Shown here piece after piece: positions 1 through 11,600 of a stretch of 64,000 bases of DNA. The notes beneath the pieces are model-generated. The model was not told the DNA's origin. It saw nothing but the letters and a program-made list of their open reading frames with translations, and did no database searches. The DNA is from Phytophthora hibernalis (taxonomy: Eukaryota > Oomycota > Peronosporomycetes > Peronosporales > Peronosporaceae), in assembly GCA_012656075.1 (NCBI GenBank), contig JAAKBF010000168.1, positions 1-64,000 of the forward strand, in the 5' to 3' direction. Made by a program: the position numbers and the translations under genes. Position 1 is the stretch's first letter. Every line of letters begins with the position of its first letter.

Positions 1-545
1 AAAATGCCATGTCTGGTACTTCAGGAAACCAAACGAATACCTTTTCCACTTTCGAGTTGCGGGGTGTGAAGGAAATCGTCAAATGTGGCGTGAATGCCAC
101 TGGCACTAGCAAAAGACTGACCGTCTCCGTGACGTTCAGCTTGTGAACGAGTTCAACCGTATATTTGTAGCAGCGCACTGTGGATGTCGACCATGAAGAA
201 GCTGGGTCGTGACATGAGGTTACCATGTGGAAGGTGGACGTTGTAAACTAAGAACACGGATGTAAGCCTACGCCAACTCGGATGCACTGCTTATCCGGGG
301 CAAGTCTGTTTACCATCGCTCCTCAAAGTGTCGACCAGATACTCAACGTAAACTACGGCGTGTTTGTCATTGTCGGCGGAACGAAAGCCGCACGCGTATG
401 ATGTGATGCACCTTTACCAATACAACCTTGTCCGGAAACCGGCTCATTTTTCGCCACGACCTTTTCTACAGCTTGCAAAAGCCAGATCTGGTAAGGTAAA
501 AATCCGCTGGTCGTAAGTTGAAGTGAAAGTTCACTGGATCTCACT
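1..545. other. Sequence upstream of the VWA8-like gene, no gene seen
   Basis: I see no protein of recognisable family here on either strand. The longest reading frame touching it runs on the minus strand into the first exon of the following gene and looks like an antisense shadow. The stretch should contain the promoter of the VWA8-like gene, but I could not identify a convincing initiator element. Confidence 0.4.
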
Positions 546-3500
546 ATGCTGTCTTCTAATCGAAGTGCCATTCCCGTCAGCACCACCCGACGTGACGTGG
601 GGCTGACAGTCTCCGATATTGTATCATTCCTAATGCTGCGCACTGTGGGGCGACATCCACGCGGTTGGCGCATGGCCGTCGATCGTCGCCGCGTCTTCTC
701 TATACGACGCAGTAGTGGCACCTCCAGTCCTTCAGTGGTGGAAATTGGGGGCGTTAAAGCTCCTTTGGGTGCTCCCCAGTCTCCAGAATTGGTACCTCGC
801 GGGTACCTGACGGAGTTGCAGCAGGGGCGCCCCATAGGCCAGGAACTACTAGGTCACTTGAGGTGGATGTTGCAAAAGGACCTTTTGAAGCAGGATATGT
901 TCCTTATAGGGTGGGGTATTTGGTGTATCTTGTGATTTTTGAGTTTTTTAATTTTGTTATTGTATTTTTAGACCTCCAGGGTCGTCGAGACGGTTGTTGA
1001 GTATGCGGTTCTGCGAGTTGCTGAACAAGGAGGTGGAGTATGTTGCCGTTTCGCAGGATACCACCGAGTCCGACTTGAAACAGGTGAGTAATGATGGAGA
1101 TATTGTTTAGATTGTTGCTGAAGATTTTTTGTTTTTGTCTTGTTGGTTCTCTTTTAGCGTCGGGAGATTGTTGATGGCGGGGCCATTTTTACGGACCAAG
1201 CTCCAGTTCGAGCTGCTATCAACGGCCGCGTGCTGGTGATCGATGGTTAGTGATGCTGTTGAGTTGGTTGCTGAGTGGATTCTGGTGCTCAACGAAAAAT
1301 ACATCTTGTGCATGGAACAGGCCTTGAAAAGGCAGAGCGAAATGTTCTGCCTACATTGAACAACTTGCTTGAGAACAGAGAAATGATGCTAGACGATGGA
1401 AGGTTCCTTATGAAAGCGGAGAGGTACGCAATGCATCCAGCAATTTTTGTTTATGCTGCAGTATAATGATTTTCTCGATGGTCAAATAATGCAGCTACGA
1501 CGCGTTGGTGGAGCAAGGATATTCTGTCGGTGCTTTGAAGGAGCAAAACTTGGTACGCGTGCATCCAGATTTTCGTGTTATCGCGTTGGGGCTACCGGTT
1601 CCGCCGTATCCCGGTCGGACGCTGGACCCGCCATTGCGCTCGCGGTTCCAGGCGCGGAATGTAAAATCGAGTTCACCGGGTTCACAACTTGAGGAACTGG
1701 TTGCCATCGCTCCGTCTGTCCACTACCTACACTGGAGAAGCTTGTAGGTATTCGAGAGGCTGTTAACACGATTGAATCCACCTTCGATGTGGGTACCAGC
1801 ACGGGACCGCATGCCACACTTCGACTACCTGTCGCTTACTCACTGTGCGAAGGTACTGGACAAATTTCCAGACGCGAGCGTTGCAGAGTACCGTCGAACT
1901 TTCCGGTGAGGACCGACGTTTTGGGTCAAAACCGAGGCCAACTCGAAGGCACTTGATCGTATCGTGGCGAAGTTCACTGGCGGGCTGAAAAGGACCAAGT
2001 ATACGCTTGAGAATGTTGCCAAGGTATCTGCTGAAGATGTGAAGGCGACAGTGTCATTTCGTACCCCAGCAACCCAGCTTTCCCAGGATGTTCCATGTGG
2101 TACAACACGTCTCCGGGTGGACGCTATGCCGGGGTTTATTGAGACGGAGACTCATTCTGAGATGCTATCCGAAATGATTCAAGACCACGCTGTTGGTAGC
2201 GACCTGTGTGTTCTTGGAGCAAAAGGCAGCGGAAAATCGGCTTTGATTCGATTGTTTGCGTACCGCATGGGATACGCAACTGAGCTTTTTAGTCTTTTCA
2301 AAGACATGACGGCACGAGATCTACTTCAGCGTCGATCTACGGATGGTAACACCCGCTGGGAAGACAGTCCACTCATTCACGCCGCTCGAAATGGCCATCT
2401 CGCTGTGTTGGATGGAGTACACCGACTCGGAAGTGATAGCCTTGGTGTGCTTCAACGGCTGGTTCAAGATCGAGAGATTGACCTAGCGGATGGATCGAAG
2501 TTAGTATCTCAAGCCACGTACGATGCTATTGTAGCAGACGTTGACAAAAGCGGGAATGCAAGCGTGCTCCGCCAAGTATCTACAATTCACCCGTCTTTTC
2601 GCATCATCGCCATTGCTGAGGCAGACCCAGCGCTATTGAAGGGTACAACTATGACGGGAAAAGAATCAACCGCTGCATGGCTGAGCTCGGATACCATTTC
2701 CATGTTCAGCTTTCATCACCTCTCGGCAATATCTACTGGGCAAAGTGAAGCAATTGTTCGAAGTCTGTTCCCGAAGCTTCCTCAAGAAACAACAAGGTAA
2801 GTCGTACTTAGACGCAAGCATGGACAACAAGTCGTTAGCTCACTAACGGATTCTTGTTATGAAATCGTTTTGGTGGCCAGCATGCTGCTGTTCTTTGCGG
2901 AACAGCTCCAGTGTGCTAAAAACACAAGCGCAAATGCCGATTACCTCGCTCTTTCGTTGTCTACACGCCAACTACTGCGTGTTTGCCGTCGTCTAAACGC
3001 TTTTCCTGAAAAATCGATGCAGGATTTGCGTCCGCTGCTGCATGACACTCTACCCAGTTTTTATCTTCGTCATGCAGTCAGCTTGTTGATTCTCTGTTGG
3101 ACGAGTGCAAGGCACCAGCTGCGGTGTCGACAACACAATTTCAGAAGCAGCAACAACCAGGTACGCAAGGATAGTGTTCTCATGCGGTATTGCTGCCTTT
3201 GAAGTCGGTTATCCAACAATCATGTGTGTATGAACAGATATAATCCGCGAAGATGGCGGGTGCGTGCACATTGGCGACGTCTCTTATCTGATTCAAACTC
3301 CAAGTAGCCCAGAGTTGGTGCCTCAGCCCCATTATTTTGATATTCCAAAGCATACGCAGTGTATGAAAGACATGCTTCAGGATGTTGTGGCTGGTCAGAA
3401 GCACATGCTGTTGATTGGCAATCAAGGCGTGGGTAAGAACAAGCTGGCAGATCGTTTGCTGCAACTCATGCAGCAAGAGCGTGAGTACATTCAACTCCAT

Positions 3501-4466
3501 CGCGATGTACGTAGTCATGGCGAGCACGAAGCAGATGCAACACCATCTAACGTTTGTGCCTTGTGTATATCCCAGACAACCGTACAAACAATGACGCTTG
3601 TGCCGACTCTTATTGACGGAAGGATTGAATGGGAAGACTCCCCATTAGTTCGTGCTGCCAAAACGGGCCGAACACTGATCGTCGATGAAGCTGACAAAGC
3701 GCCGCTGGAGGTGGTGTGCGTTCTGAAGGGACTAATCGAAGACGGCGAGATGCTTCTGGTAAATTCATTAGAAATCTGTGGTAAGTTGCTCTCGGTGATT
3801 GAACTTCCTTCTATGATTTTCTGGCTTGGTATGTTGTAGGGAAATGGCAAACGCTTGATTGACCCGACCAAGGTGACAATTGAAGAGTGGCACGACGAAG
3901 AAAGTATCATCAAGCTGCACCCCAACTTCCGGGTGTGGGTACTGCCCAATCGTCCAGGGTTTCCATTCCTGGGAAACAACTTTTTCGGGAGATTGGTGAC
4001 ATATTTGCCAGCCAGTACGTGCATCCTGTTTTTACCAACCCAATTGTTGTCTGTTGCCGAGTTTCTTGACCACATGCTGACCTATGCTGCTTATCTAACT
4101 TCAGCGCAATTGACAATCCGGATGAGGAGTCAGAGCTATCATTGCTGAGTGCGTATGCGCCAAGCGTCCCTGTGGACATCTTACGCCGGTTGTGTAGAGC
4201 CTTTGCTGAGCTACGTGAGCTAGTGGAGAATGGCACCATCACGTACCCATATTCGACTCGTGAAGCTGTCGCTGTTGCAAAGCACCTCGAGCAATTCCCA
4301 AATGACGGAGTTGCATCAGTGCTGGTAAGGGCCAGTATTTTACTATTACTTTGAGGTAAACTGCAACTGAGTGTGAACCGTACATGTGCGCATCGCAACA
4401 GGAAAACGTTCTAGCCTTTGATGCATACGATCGGAACATGCGCGTGCAGTTATCAGAGGTCTTTTG
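546..4466 (+). pseudogene. VWA8-like AAA+ ATPase, truncated and frame-broken
   Basis: This matches the N-terminal half of von Willebrand factor A domain-containing protein 8, a large mitochondrial dynein-related AAA+ ATPase, segment by segment in order. Exons fit at 546-910, 972-1083, 1158-1245, 1321-1423, then from 1495 onward. Visible landmarks are SPELVPRGYL, FRVIALGLPVP, a P-loop GAKGSGKSA near 2218, SLSTRQLLR, a second P-loop GNQGVGKNK near 3417, VDEADKAP, and NRPGFPFLGN. An alternative start at 633 gives an Arg-rich, presequence-like N-terminus. The reading frame is broken near 1720-1735, near 1810, by an in-frame TGA at 1907, near 3060 (T run) and near 3985. The protein then stops at 4464-4466, just where the human protein would continue towards its VWA domain, so the C-terminal half is missing. 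Frame slips may be sequence errors. The in-frame stop and lost C-terminus suggest a real relic. Confidence 0.8.
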
Positions 4467-4587
4467 AGGTACGAATTTTGTGTATGTGTGTATGTGTAGC
4501 GTTTGGCATGATTTGTTGATGGCATGTTGCACGTGAATTGCTGTCATTTTACGATAGAAATGGCTTGCAATAGAGCAAGGCTGCGTG

Positions 4588-5165
4588 CTAGCGCTGTGCA
4601 TCCATATGAATGCAATTATTGCTATCAGGTACAGACCCACGCACGATGGGGTCTGGGAACTCAAAGTTGGCGTCAGCAGTTGACGTGTCCAGCGTGGCAG
4701 TGTAGCGTAGCGGGATGAGCGCGTTCTTCTCAAGCTCGTCGGCAATGTCCACGCGGATGGTGATGGGGGCACTTGCCTCGGCCTGCACCAGTACGTCGTC
4801 CTGAACAGGCTGCTCCTGCGAATACTTCTCCGAGATGTAGTAGCAGTAGGTCGTACTGCCGTCCATTTTGTACGTCACCCTGTCATAGTCGTAGAGTTTA
4901 GTGCATCAATAGACAAGTAACGGTTCTTGCTAGTCGCAATTGCGACTCAATTTCTGCTACGTACATGGTGGCAGGACGTTAAGGAACTCGGGGCTTGGAG
5001 ACTCGATAAGAAGCGACGGAATGGACTGGACTGGCCGAGTGACTCTCCGCCCTTGACCTGCTGGCGCCACACGAATGGAAAAGCGGTCTGAATGTCCAGA
5101 AGGCCAGTTCGCGCTACGTCGTGCGGTGTACCTCCACCAAAACATAGAATGAAGTTTGACGTCAT
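4588..5165 (-). pseudogene. Unidentified protein-coding remnant
   Basis: Two blocks on the minus strand read like protein. One, at 4878-4588, has about 96 open residues, hydrophilic with a run IPLRYTATLDTSTADANFEF. The other lies at 5165-4950 and has a Pro/Ser-rich end. A plausible intron separates them (donor gtacgt near 4967, acceptor ctatgacag ending at 4880), but the phases do not join and the upstream block is only readable by mixing frames. I do not recognise the family; an arrestin- or PIG-X-like beta fold crossed my mind but is not supported by motifs. It probably is an eroded gene. It lies just downstream of the broken VWA8 copy, so this whole 0.5-6 kb stretch looks degenerate. Confidence 0.3.
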
Positions 5166-6142
5166 GTTAAGTACGAGTAATTGTGGCTCCGGATGGAGTT
5201 AGCGGAGCTCAACCTCGGGGTCTGTGCAGCGCCAGCTGCCGTGGGTAACGTTAATGCTTTGGTGAAGCAATTGCAAGTTCATTCTGACCCGTCCGTTTCG
5301 ACAGTGACCAACTCGACAATTAGCGATGGTCAATCGCGGCGACAGTTGAAGAGACACCACTATCGAAGCCACAAGCTTCTGCTTGGAATGCAACACGATG
5401 GAGCGATCGCAATGGCCAATGCACCTTCGTTATTTATTATAAGCATGGCTCGTCGAGCAAAGTCCGCGAAGGCGAAGCCATTCGCCGATGACAGCGGCGT
5501 CCGGCTGTTCTGTCTTGATGCTGCTAACGGATACGTTCAACAAAAACAAAATCACAAAACACGGTGCTGTGCCGATCAAACCATACGTAAATCCAAGTTT
5601 TTATACAGGTTATGTATTCATACCCAATTCAAAATACCTTCTTTTGATATTGACCACTTGTTTATGACAAAACGGCGTTTTGTACAGACCGGTCACAGCC
5701 TGTTCTGCAGGAACTAGATTAATGAAAGTGACTATTATTACAAACTGGATTCACTTAGTTTTGTATGTGGGCTATTTGTTAACCCTTTTCTACTACAAAA
5801 TTGAGGAGGGGTGAATCTCAACTCTCTCGGCAAGCCGAAACAACGCCTGTGGTTTAAAGATCCGTGTGCGCAGCACGCGGGCTTCAACCCAGGACCAAGC
5901 AGGGTCACACCTTGCTCGGCTTAGGGTTGTGTCACCGCTCTCAGGGTTTTCAAGGGTGAGGCTCGGGTGTAGTTTCCCTGCCGGCATCTCCGACTTCTAT
6001 GATTTGTAACTAGAGATATCCGTTCCTCAGTTTGTATAAAAAGTCTCTGTCCTAGATTAATCACCTCACTTTAACGATACAGTACAAATCAATTAACCTT
6101 TTTCATCTCCAAATCCCCCTCGTTTGACGAACTCTGCATCAA
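5166..6142. other. Eroded intergenic DNA, no convincing gene
   Basis: An open frame exists on the plus strand at 5181-5717 (178 codons), but its composition is not protein-like and it has no recognisable motif. From about 5800 to 6000 the DNA changes character and contains a motif, ctcggcaagccgaa, followed by cgcctg (5828-5853). This motif recurs at 59171-59196 near the transposon relics. It may be the edge of a repeat family. Nothing else was identified. Confidence 0.35.
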
Positions 6143-6165
6143 TCATTCCAACCCACTCCATTTCG
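6143..6165 (+). promoter_or_regulatory. Oomycete-type initiator with flanking element
   Basis: TCATTCC at 6143-6149 followed by CCATTT at 6158-6163 resembles the oomycete core promoter (initiator YCAYTYY with the flanking CAWTTTNYY element). It lies about 105 bp before the start codon of the membrane-protein gene. Match by eye only; the spacing is a few bases longer than the published consensus. Confidence 0.4.
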
Positions 6166-6251
6166 ACCGCTGTGACCAGTGCTTCAATTGAAGCAGACAG
6201 GCTCAATAATGCGAAAAGCTGATTCCGAGCCACTTCTTATTTTGGCTCGCC

Positions 6252-8373
6252 ATGCGCTCATTCGCGGCGCTATTAGCCGCTACGCTGCTCTCCAGTGTCT
6301 CCAAAGTCAACGCGACCAGTTGCTGGCAGATAGACGGTGCCGCGTCGCTCCTCAAGTCTCTGGCAGCCTACAGCGGCTCATCCTGCGCTGTGGACGTCAC
6401 AATCCCATTGGTAGCTGCGTCCTACGCTTCTAACGAGTATCGCGTTACTATGGGGCGTACAGCTTGATGCTGCACTCCAGCAATGCAATGGACGTTCCCT
6501 TACCCCCAGACGCAATGGCTACACTCAGTTCCGACAGTCACATGCAGATCCTAGCGTCCTACATACGCACGTGTGAGTCGCGACTGCAGTGCACACCTAC
6601 GACGCTAGACGGAGCGTTTACTACGGCACAATCAGGCAACTTTTCCAGCTCAGACGCCACGTACTTTGAATCGCTGGACGAACTGTCGTTCGCTGAAGAA
6701 GGGGGCTACACGGTGGCAGCCGTCGCTGTTCTGGGCAATGCAGACAATGCTACGCTACTGTACTACTTCCAGACGTTTGTTGATATTGTCGTGAAGGCGG
6801 TGGCAGTGGAGTGAGTTGTGCTTTGAGGTTGGATTATGTTGTGGTGCTGACTTTGGTCTGATGTTGACAGGGAATATGACAGTGCCTATTGCCGGGTGAC
6901 GGCGCAAAACCCGTTGAATGATTTATTGGATGCTAGCGCGTTGCTTGCAAGCAGCGACAGCTCCGAGATTGAGCTGGTGGTCGACGTTAACGACGTCGTG
7001 CAGGCACGGGAATCGTTTGATATTGTGTGGACGGCCACGCTGACACGCAACTCGTCCAAGAAATGCAACTGCCGTCGCCTCTTGAAGCGGTGTACGTTTT
7101 AGATGACGATGATACCGACGAGAACGGGTATTACACCATTGTGGGGTCAGTTGTGAAGCTGTGCGAACGAGATATGGACTGCAATGAGTATTCCAGCACG
7201 ACAACAATAACGTCTGCTGACTTCTCCGCGAATTTTTCGTCGGCGAACACGGCAACGTTCAACGCAAGCGGTATCCTTGTTTCATCAACTGGATGGTACG
7301 CGGGATTCGTACAGTTGACGCTTGTAGGGGCCGACGTAGATTCCCAGAGATATGACATTATCAAGTACTTCGAGGTCTTTGCAACCGAAGAAAGTGTGGC
7401 GGAGCAGGTGGAGACTGGGACGTACGCGGACGACGGCAGTGAGTCGTATTGCTGGGAAGTTGTGGCAGCAGCTGATGATGAGAGCGTTGAAGTTACGAGC
7501 GTTGCCTTCGCAGGAGATGGGGCTAATTGTCCGTACACGTTGAATATGTCGGTCTCCACTAGATCGTTTTCGGTGGACTCTGGTGTTCAAGTGAGCTGGG
7601 CCGTCAATCAGCAGACCGCGTATACAGCCACGGACGGGGTTACAGTGAACACCACAACAGTTTATGACGAATCTACCGGTCAGCTTGTGAACCTGCCTCA
7701 GGTGAATATCTACTACTGCAACAACACAGCATGCTCGCCGTTCTCGGCAGACAAGACGTTGGTGTATACTGCGGAGGCAACGAGTTTCTCAACCACGGAT
7801 GGTACCGTATCCTTCTCCTCTTCCACGATCAAGATGCCGAGTGAAGGAATGTACACGATTATGGCGCATGCTGTGGTGCCAAACGGAGAAGACTTCCGTT
7901 TTGATGTTGCCTCGTTCGTGAGTACGACGGTCACAGCTTCGTCTACATCAGCTTCTAGCGACGATGGCTCAAGTTCCCATGTCGGCCTCATTCTCGGCTT
8001 GACATCGGGTTGCCTCGCAATCATTGGTCTGGTGGTGTTAGGACTTGCAGTGATGCGTCGACGGCGAGCTGAGGAGGAAGCCGAGCAACAAAAGGAGCGT
8101 CGACACAGCTTCTTCGGATTCCGGCCGCTGTCAAACACCAACGAGCTGCCAACAAACTCACCCAACTCGAACCACGGGTCGGATGAATCGGGCAACTTCA
8201 TGTACGTGAAGGCGCAGCGGTCGCCCATGGACATACCCCGTGCGTCTTCTTTATCTTACGACCCGTACTCACGGAGGAGCTTCGTCGAAGAGGACTCCGG
8301 CTTAAGCTTCACCATATCCGACCCCGATCCCTCCTACCCTTCATCAAACGAGAGGACTCCCCAGCGCAGCTAA
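6252..8373 (+). CDS. Secreted-route type I membrane protein, unknown family
   Basis: The predicted protein of about 690 residues begins with a clear signal peptide (MRSFAALLAATLLSSVSKVNA). It has a long Ser/Thr/Asp-rich ectodomain with scattered cysteines and NxS/T sites. One transmembrane helix near 7987-8060 (VGLILGLTSGCLAIIGLVVL) is followed by the stop-transfer RRRR and a Ser/Pro-rich cytoplasmic tail of about 100 residues. One intron at 6811-6870 (gtgagt...ttgacag) joins AVE to EYDSAYC. The frame slips near 6440-6465 and again near 7055-7065. The sequence on both sides remains protein-like, so single-base errors are likely. I know no named family. The architecture suggests a cell-surface receptor-like or wall-associated glycoprotein without a kinase domain. 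Confidence 0.65.
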
Positions 8374-8609
8374 CCTGCGACCAGTTTTGAGCGTATCCCG
8401 TCTCCAGATCCTTCTCCCATGCTAGAAGATGCCATGTACCAAGAACCAAACTGTCAATAGATATACCCAAATGAGCAACACTCCTGCAGCACTTCAACCT
8501 AGCGTCCTTCACACCAATTTACGTCCTTCACACCATCCCCTTCCAAATCGATATCGTATTTCAGTTCGCGCGTTCAAACATAAAGCGCGGCAAGAAGCAG
8601 CCATTCGCT

Positions 8610-11600
8610 ATGACGCGGAGCGCTCTGGACGTGTCCATGGGCGCCGAGAGCAAGCGCGAGGACGACGAGGAGATGGGCGACGTCGTCCCGCCCATGTCCT
8701 CCGCTTTTTCAACGCCTAAAGCCGCGCGTAGGAGGCCCCAGACGAGCGACAACTTCGAGTTCAGTGTGACTCCTGAGCCCAGTCGACGGCGTCTATCGAC
8801 GTCCAGAGGCCGCCAGAAACCCGCAGGACTGGAGGAATCACCCGCTAGATACTCTCCCAGCAAGGTCAAGGCGGCGGTGCGCTCGTTCGCCGACTTCCTG
8901 CACTTTCTGGTAGGTTTTCGCGCAAAAAAGAGGGAAAACGCCGACTTAGAGCCAATTTTGGCATGTTTTTGCGTCTTTGGAGGAACAGAAGGAGCACCAG
9001 CAGGAGCACCCACTCATGCCGGATATTATCCAGCGGTTCGCGGAGCTGGGGGCCGTCATTGAGTCCCAGAAGAGACATATTGACCGCTGGAAGGGCAAGG
9101 AGCTGGACCTGGCCATTGCGGAGGCCCAACAGAATATGGAGCTTACTATACAACTCGGAGAGGTAGGAGGTTGAGTGAAGGGAGCTGGGAGGGTGTGGAT
9201 TTATTGTTGAGTGTTTTTTATTTTTGTTGTTGATAGACTATTCAAAAGCTGGAGCTGGAGCTGGCGGCGAACACCGTGGAGAAGCAGAAGTGGGAGGAGA
9301 AGTACCAGCTCGCTGCACAGGAAGTGGAGGCACTGAAGAAGCAAGGCACGTACCAGATCCAGCAGCTACGCTCGGAAGTGGCTATGCTACGACAGGCGGG
9401 CGTCGAGGTGGAGGCGAAGCTCAAGGAACGCGATGCGTCGTTGGTGTCTGTGAGGAAGACGAACGAAACATTTCAGTCCCAGTTGAAGCAAATGGAACAT
9501 GACAGCTCAGTGATTATGCAAGAGAATACCACGCTGAAGCAGCAAGGAGCTCATCAGTATGATGAGATGCGCTCTCTTGAACAACAAATGAACGAGCTTG
9601 CTGAGCACTACGAGGCTGTGATGGGTAAGGCGACAGAGCTGGAACAGGATGTTTCAGCATGGCAGGCGAAATATGAAGAGAAGGAACACCAGTTTAGCGA
9701 GCTGGAGGATGCTCTTCACCATGGCAGACAAGAGATGGGAGAGCGTGAGGGAAACATGGAGCGCCTGCTTGCTGAGAACCGTAAACTGCAGGAACATGCC
9801 AATAGAGTGTCCCAAGAGCACGAACAGCAGCTCGCTGAGCAACATGGTCATCGCAATGAGGCCGAAGCCGAGCGTCTGAGGCTCACTCAAGCCCTCCAAC
9901 AAGCCTCCACTCGATTCCAGAAGTTGAAGAAGGAAGCAGGAGAAATGCAGGCTCAAATTGAAGCTCAGGCCATGTCTGCGATGCAGCAGCGTGAGCAGCA
10001 ATTGCTGGACGAGAAGTCTCGGGTGGAAGAAGAGTTGCAGCTTCAGTTTAGCAAGATCAACCAAGAGAATATCGAGCTACGAGCCAAGGTCGAAAACTTG
10101 AAGGATATCAACCGACGGAAGAGCACAGAAATGGGTCGATTGATGGCAATATCTCAAGAAGCCGAGCAGCACCAGCATTCACGTAACGTGGATATCCAGA
10201 AAACACAGCAATTCACGGAAGAAATAGAGCGTGCAAAGCGTCAGATTGAGACTCTATCAAAGGACATGGCAGCTCGGGATGCTGCTCATACTAATGCAAT
10301 GAAGTCTCAGTCTACTGAATTCGAAACCCAGTACAATGACTTTGTCACTCAAGTCGAAGGGCAATTCAACGAATTGACGGGAGAAAATGAACAACTACGA
10401 GCTGATCTGGACGAAGCATCAAAGAGGCTAGAGCTGCACGAGGAGCGGACTTCTGCAGATGGAGAGGAGCTGGGCAAGTGGCGAACGGAGTGTGAAAGGT
10501 TTCAGCACCAATTGCATGAAGGCGTACGTGAGAACGATTCATTAAAACGTGAACTGGAACGTCATGTACAAGAACTGGAGTTGAGGAATAAGGAAATCAC
10601 CGAGTTAAGTGCTCAAATCCAGCAGTTCCTGTCTCCCGACCACGAGCGAACGAGAGAAGTGGAACTACTTCAAATGGAGCGTACACGCTTGGAAGAACAG
10701 AATCTGGAGCTACAGAGGTTAATCGACTCAACGCGCGTCGAAGCTGACGCCAAATTGGATGAAGCTCACCAAGTACACACTCGCTCTCTCGAGCAAGAGA
10801 CCGCTTATCAAAACGAAATCCACTCGCTATGCAGCGAGAAAGAAGACATGAACCGCAACATGGTGGCACTTTCTTCAGAAAAGTCAAATCTGGAATTCCA
10901 GATTACATCAGCTCGCAATGAGATTGAGCACTGGAAGACATCTGTCCAGTTACTCGAAAAGGATAAACATGAACATGAGCTGAGAATTCAACAGGTTATG
11001 CGGCAGGCGACCGACCAGATTGAATCACAGAAGCAAACAACTGCAATGGCTACAGAAGATGGACGGACTCAGTTGCAGAGACTGACGTTTCAACTTGTAC
11101 AGCGTGACACGCAGATGAATGAAGGCCACCAACAACTGCGGGCTTTAGAAGCTGATGTCCGATCCGTGGAAGAGAAACTGCATGCCCAACAGTATGAGTT
11201 TGAGAGCCTGCAGTTGAAGAACGAACAAATGACAGCTCAGCTCGAGTCACTTCATCAAGAGAAGCGCAGGCTAGAGAATTTCGTCAGCCAATTTGGTACC
11301 TCAATTTTACCTGAAGGTCAGTTTGGGTTGGAGGAAGATTTGGCTCAGAGATTGGAGCAAATAGCCCACGAAATGGAGCTACGGCTCCAGGAAGAAAGTG
11401 AGAAGGTCGGCCATTTGCAGGCAGTTTTGGACTCGACTCAGGAAGAGCAGCAACATCACTTTAATGAAGAGATGCGCAAGCTCGAGGAAGAGAATGTGGG
11501 TCTTCAGCAACAATTCGAAGATGTTTCTACCGCCTACGGCAAATTAGAAGCTGAACTTCTGCAGCTACAGCGCGAACGTGAGGAGCGGGAACGTATTCTC

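Noticed and set aside
4588..5165. PIG-X or arrestin-like gene
   Set aside because: Only a short run resembles such folds, the frames do not join and no diagnostic motif is present.
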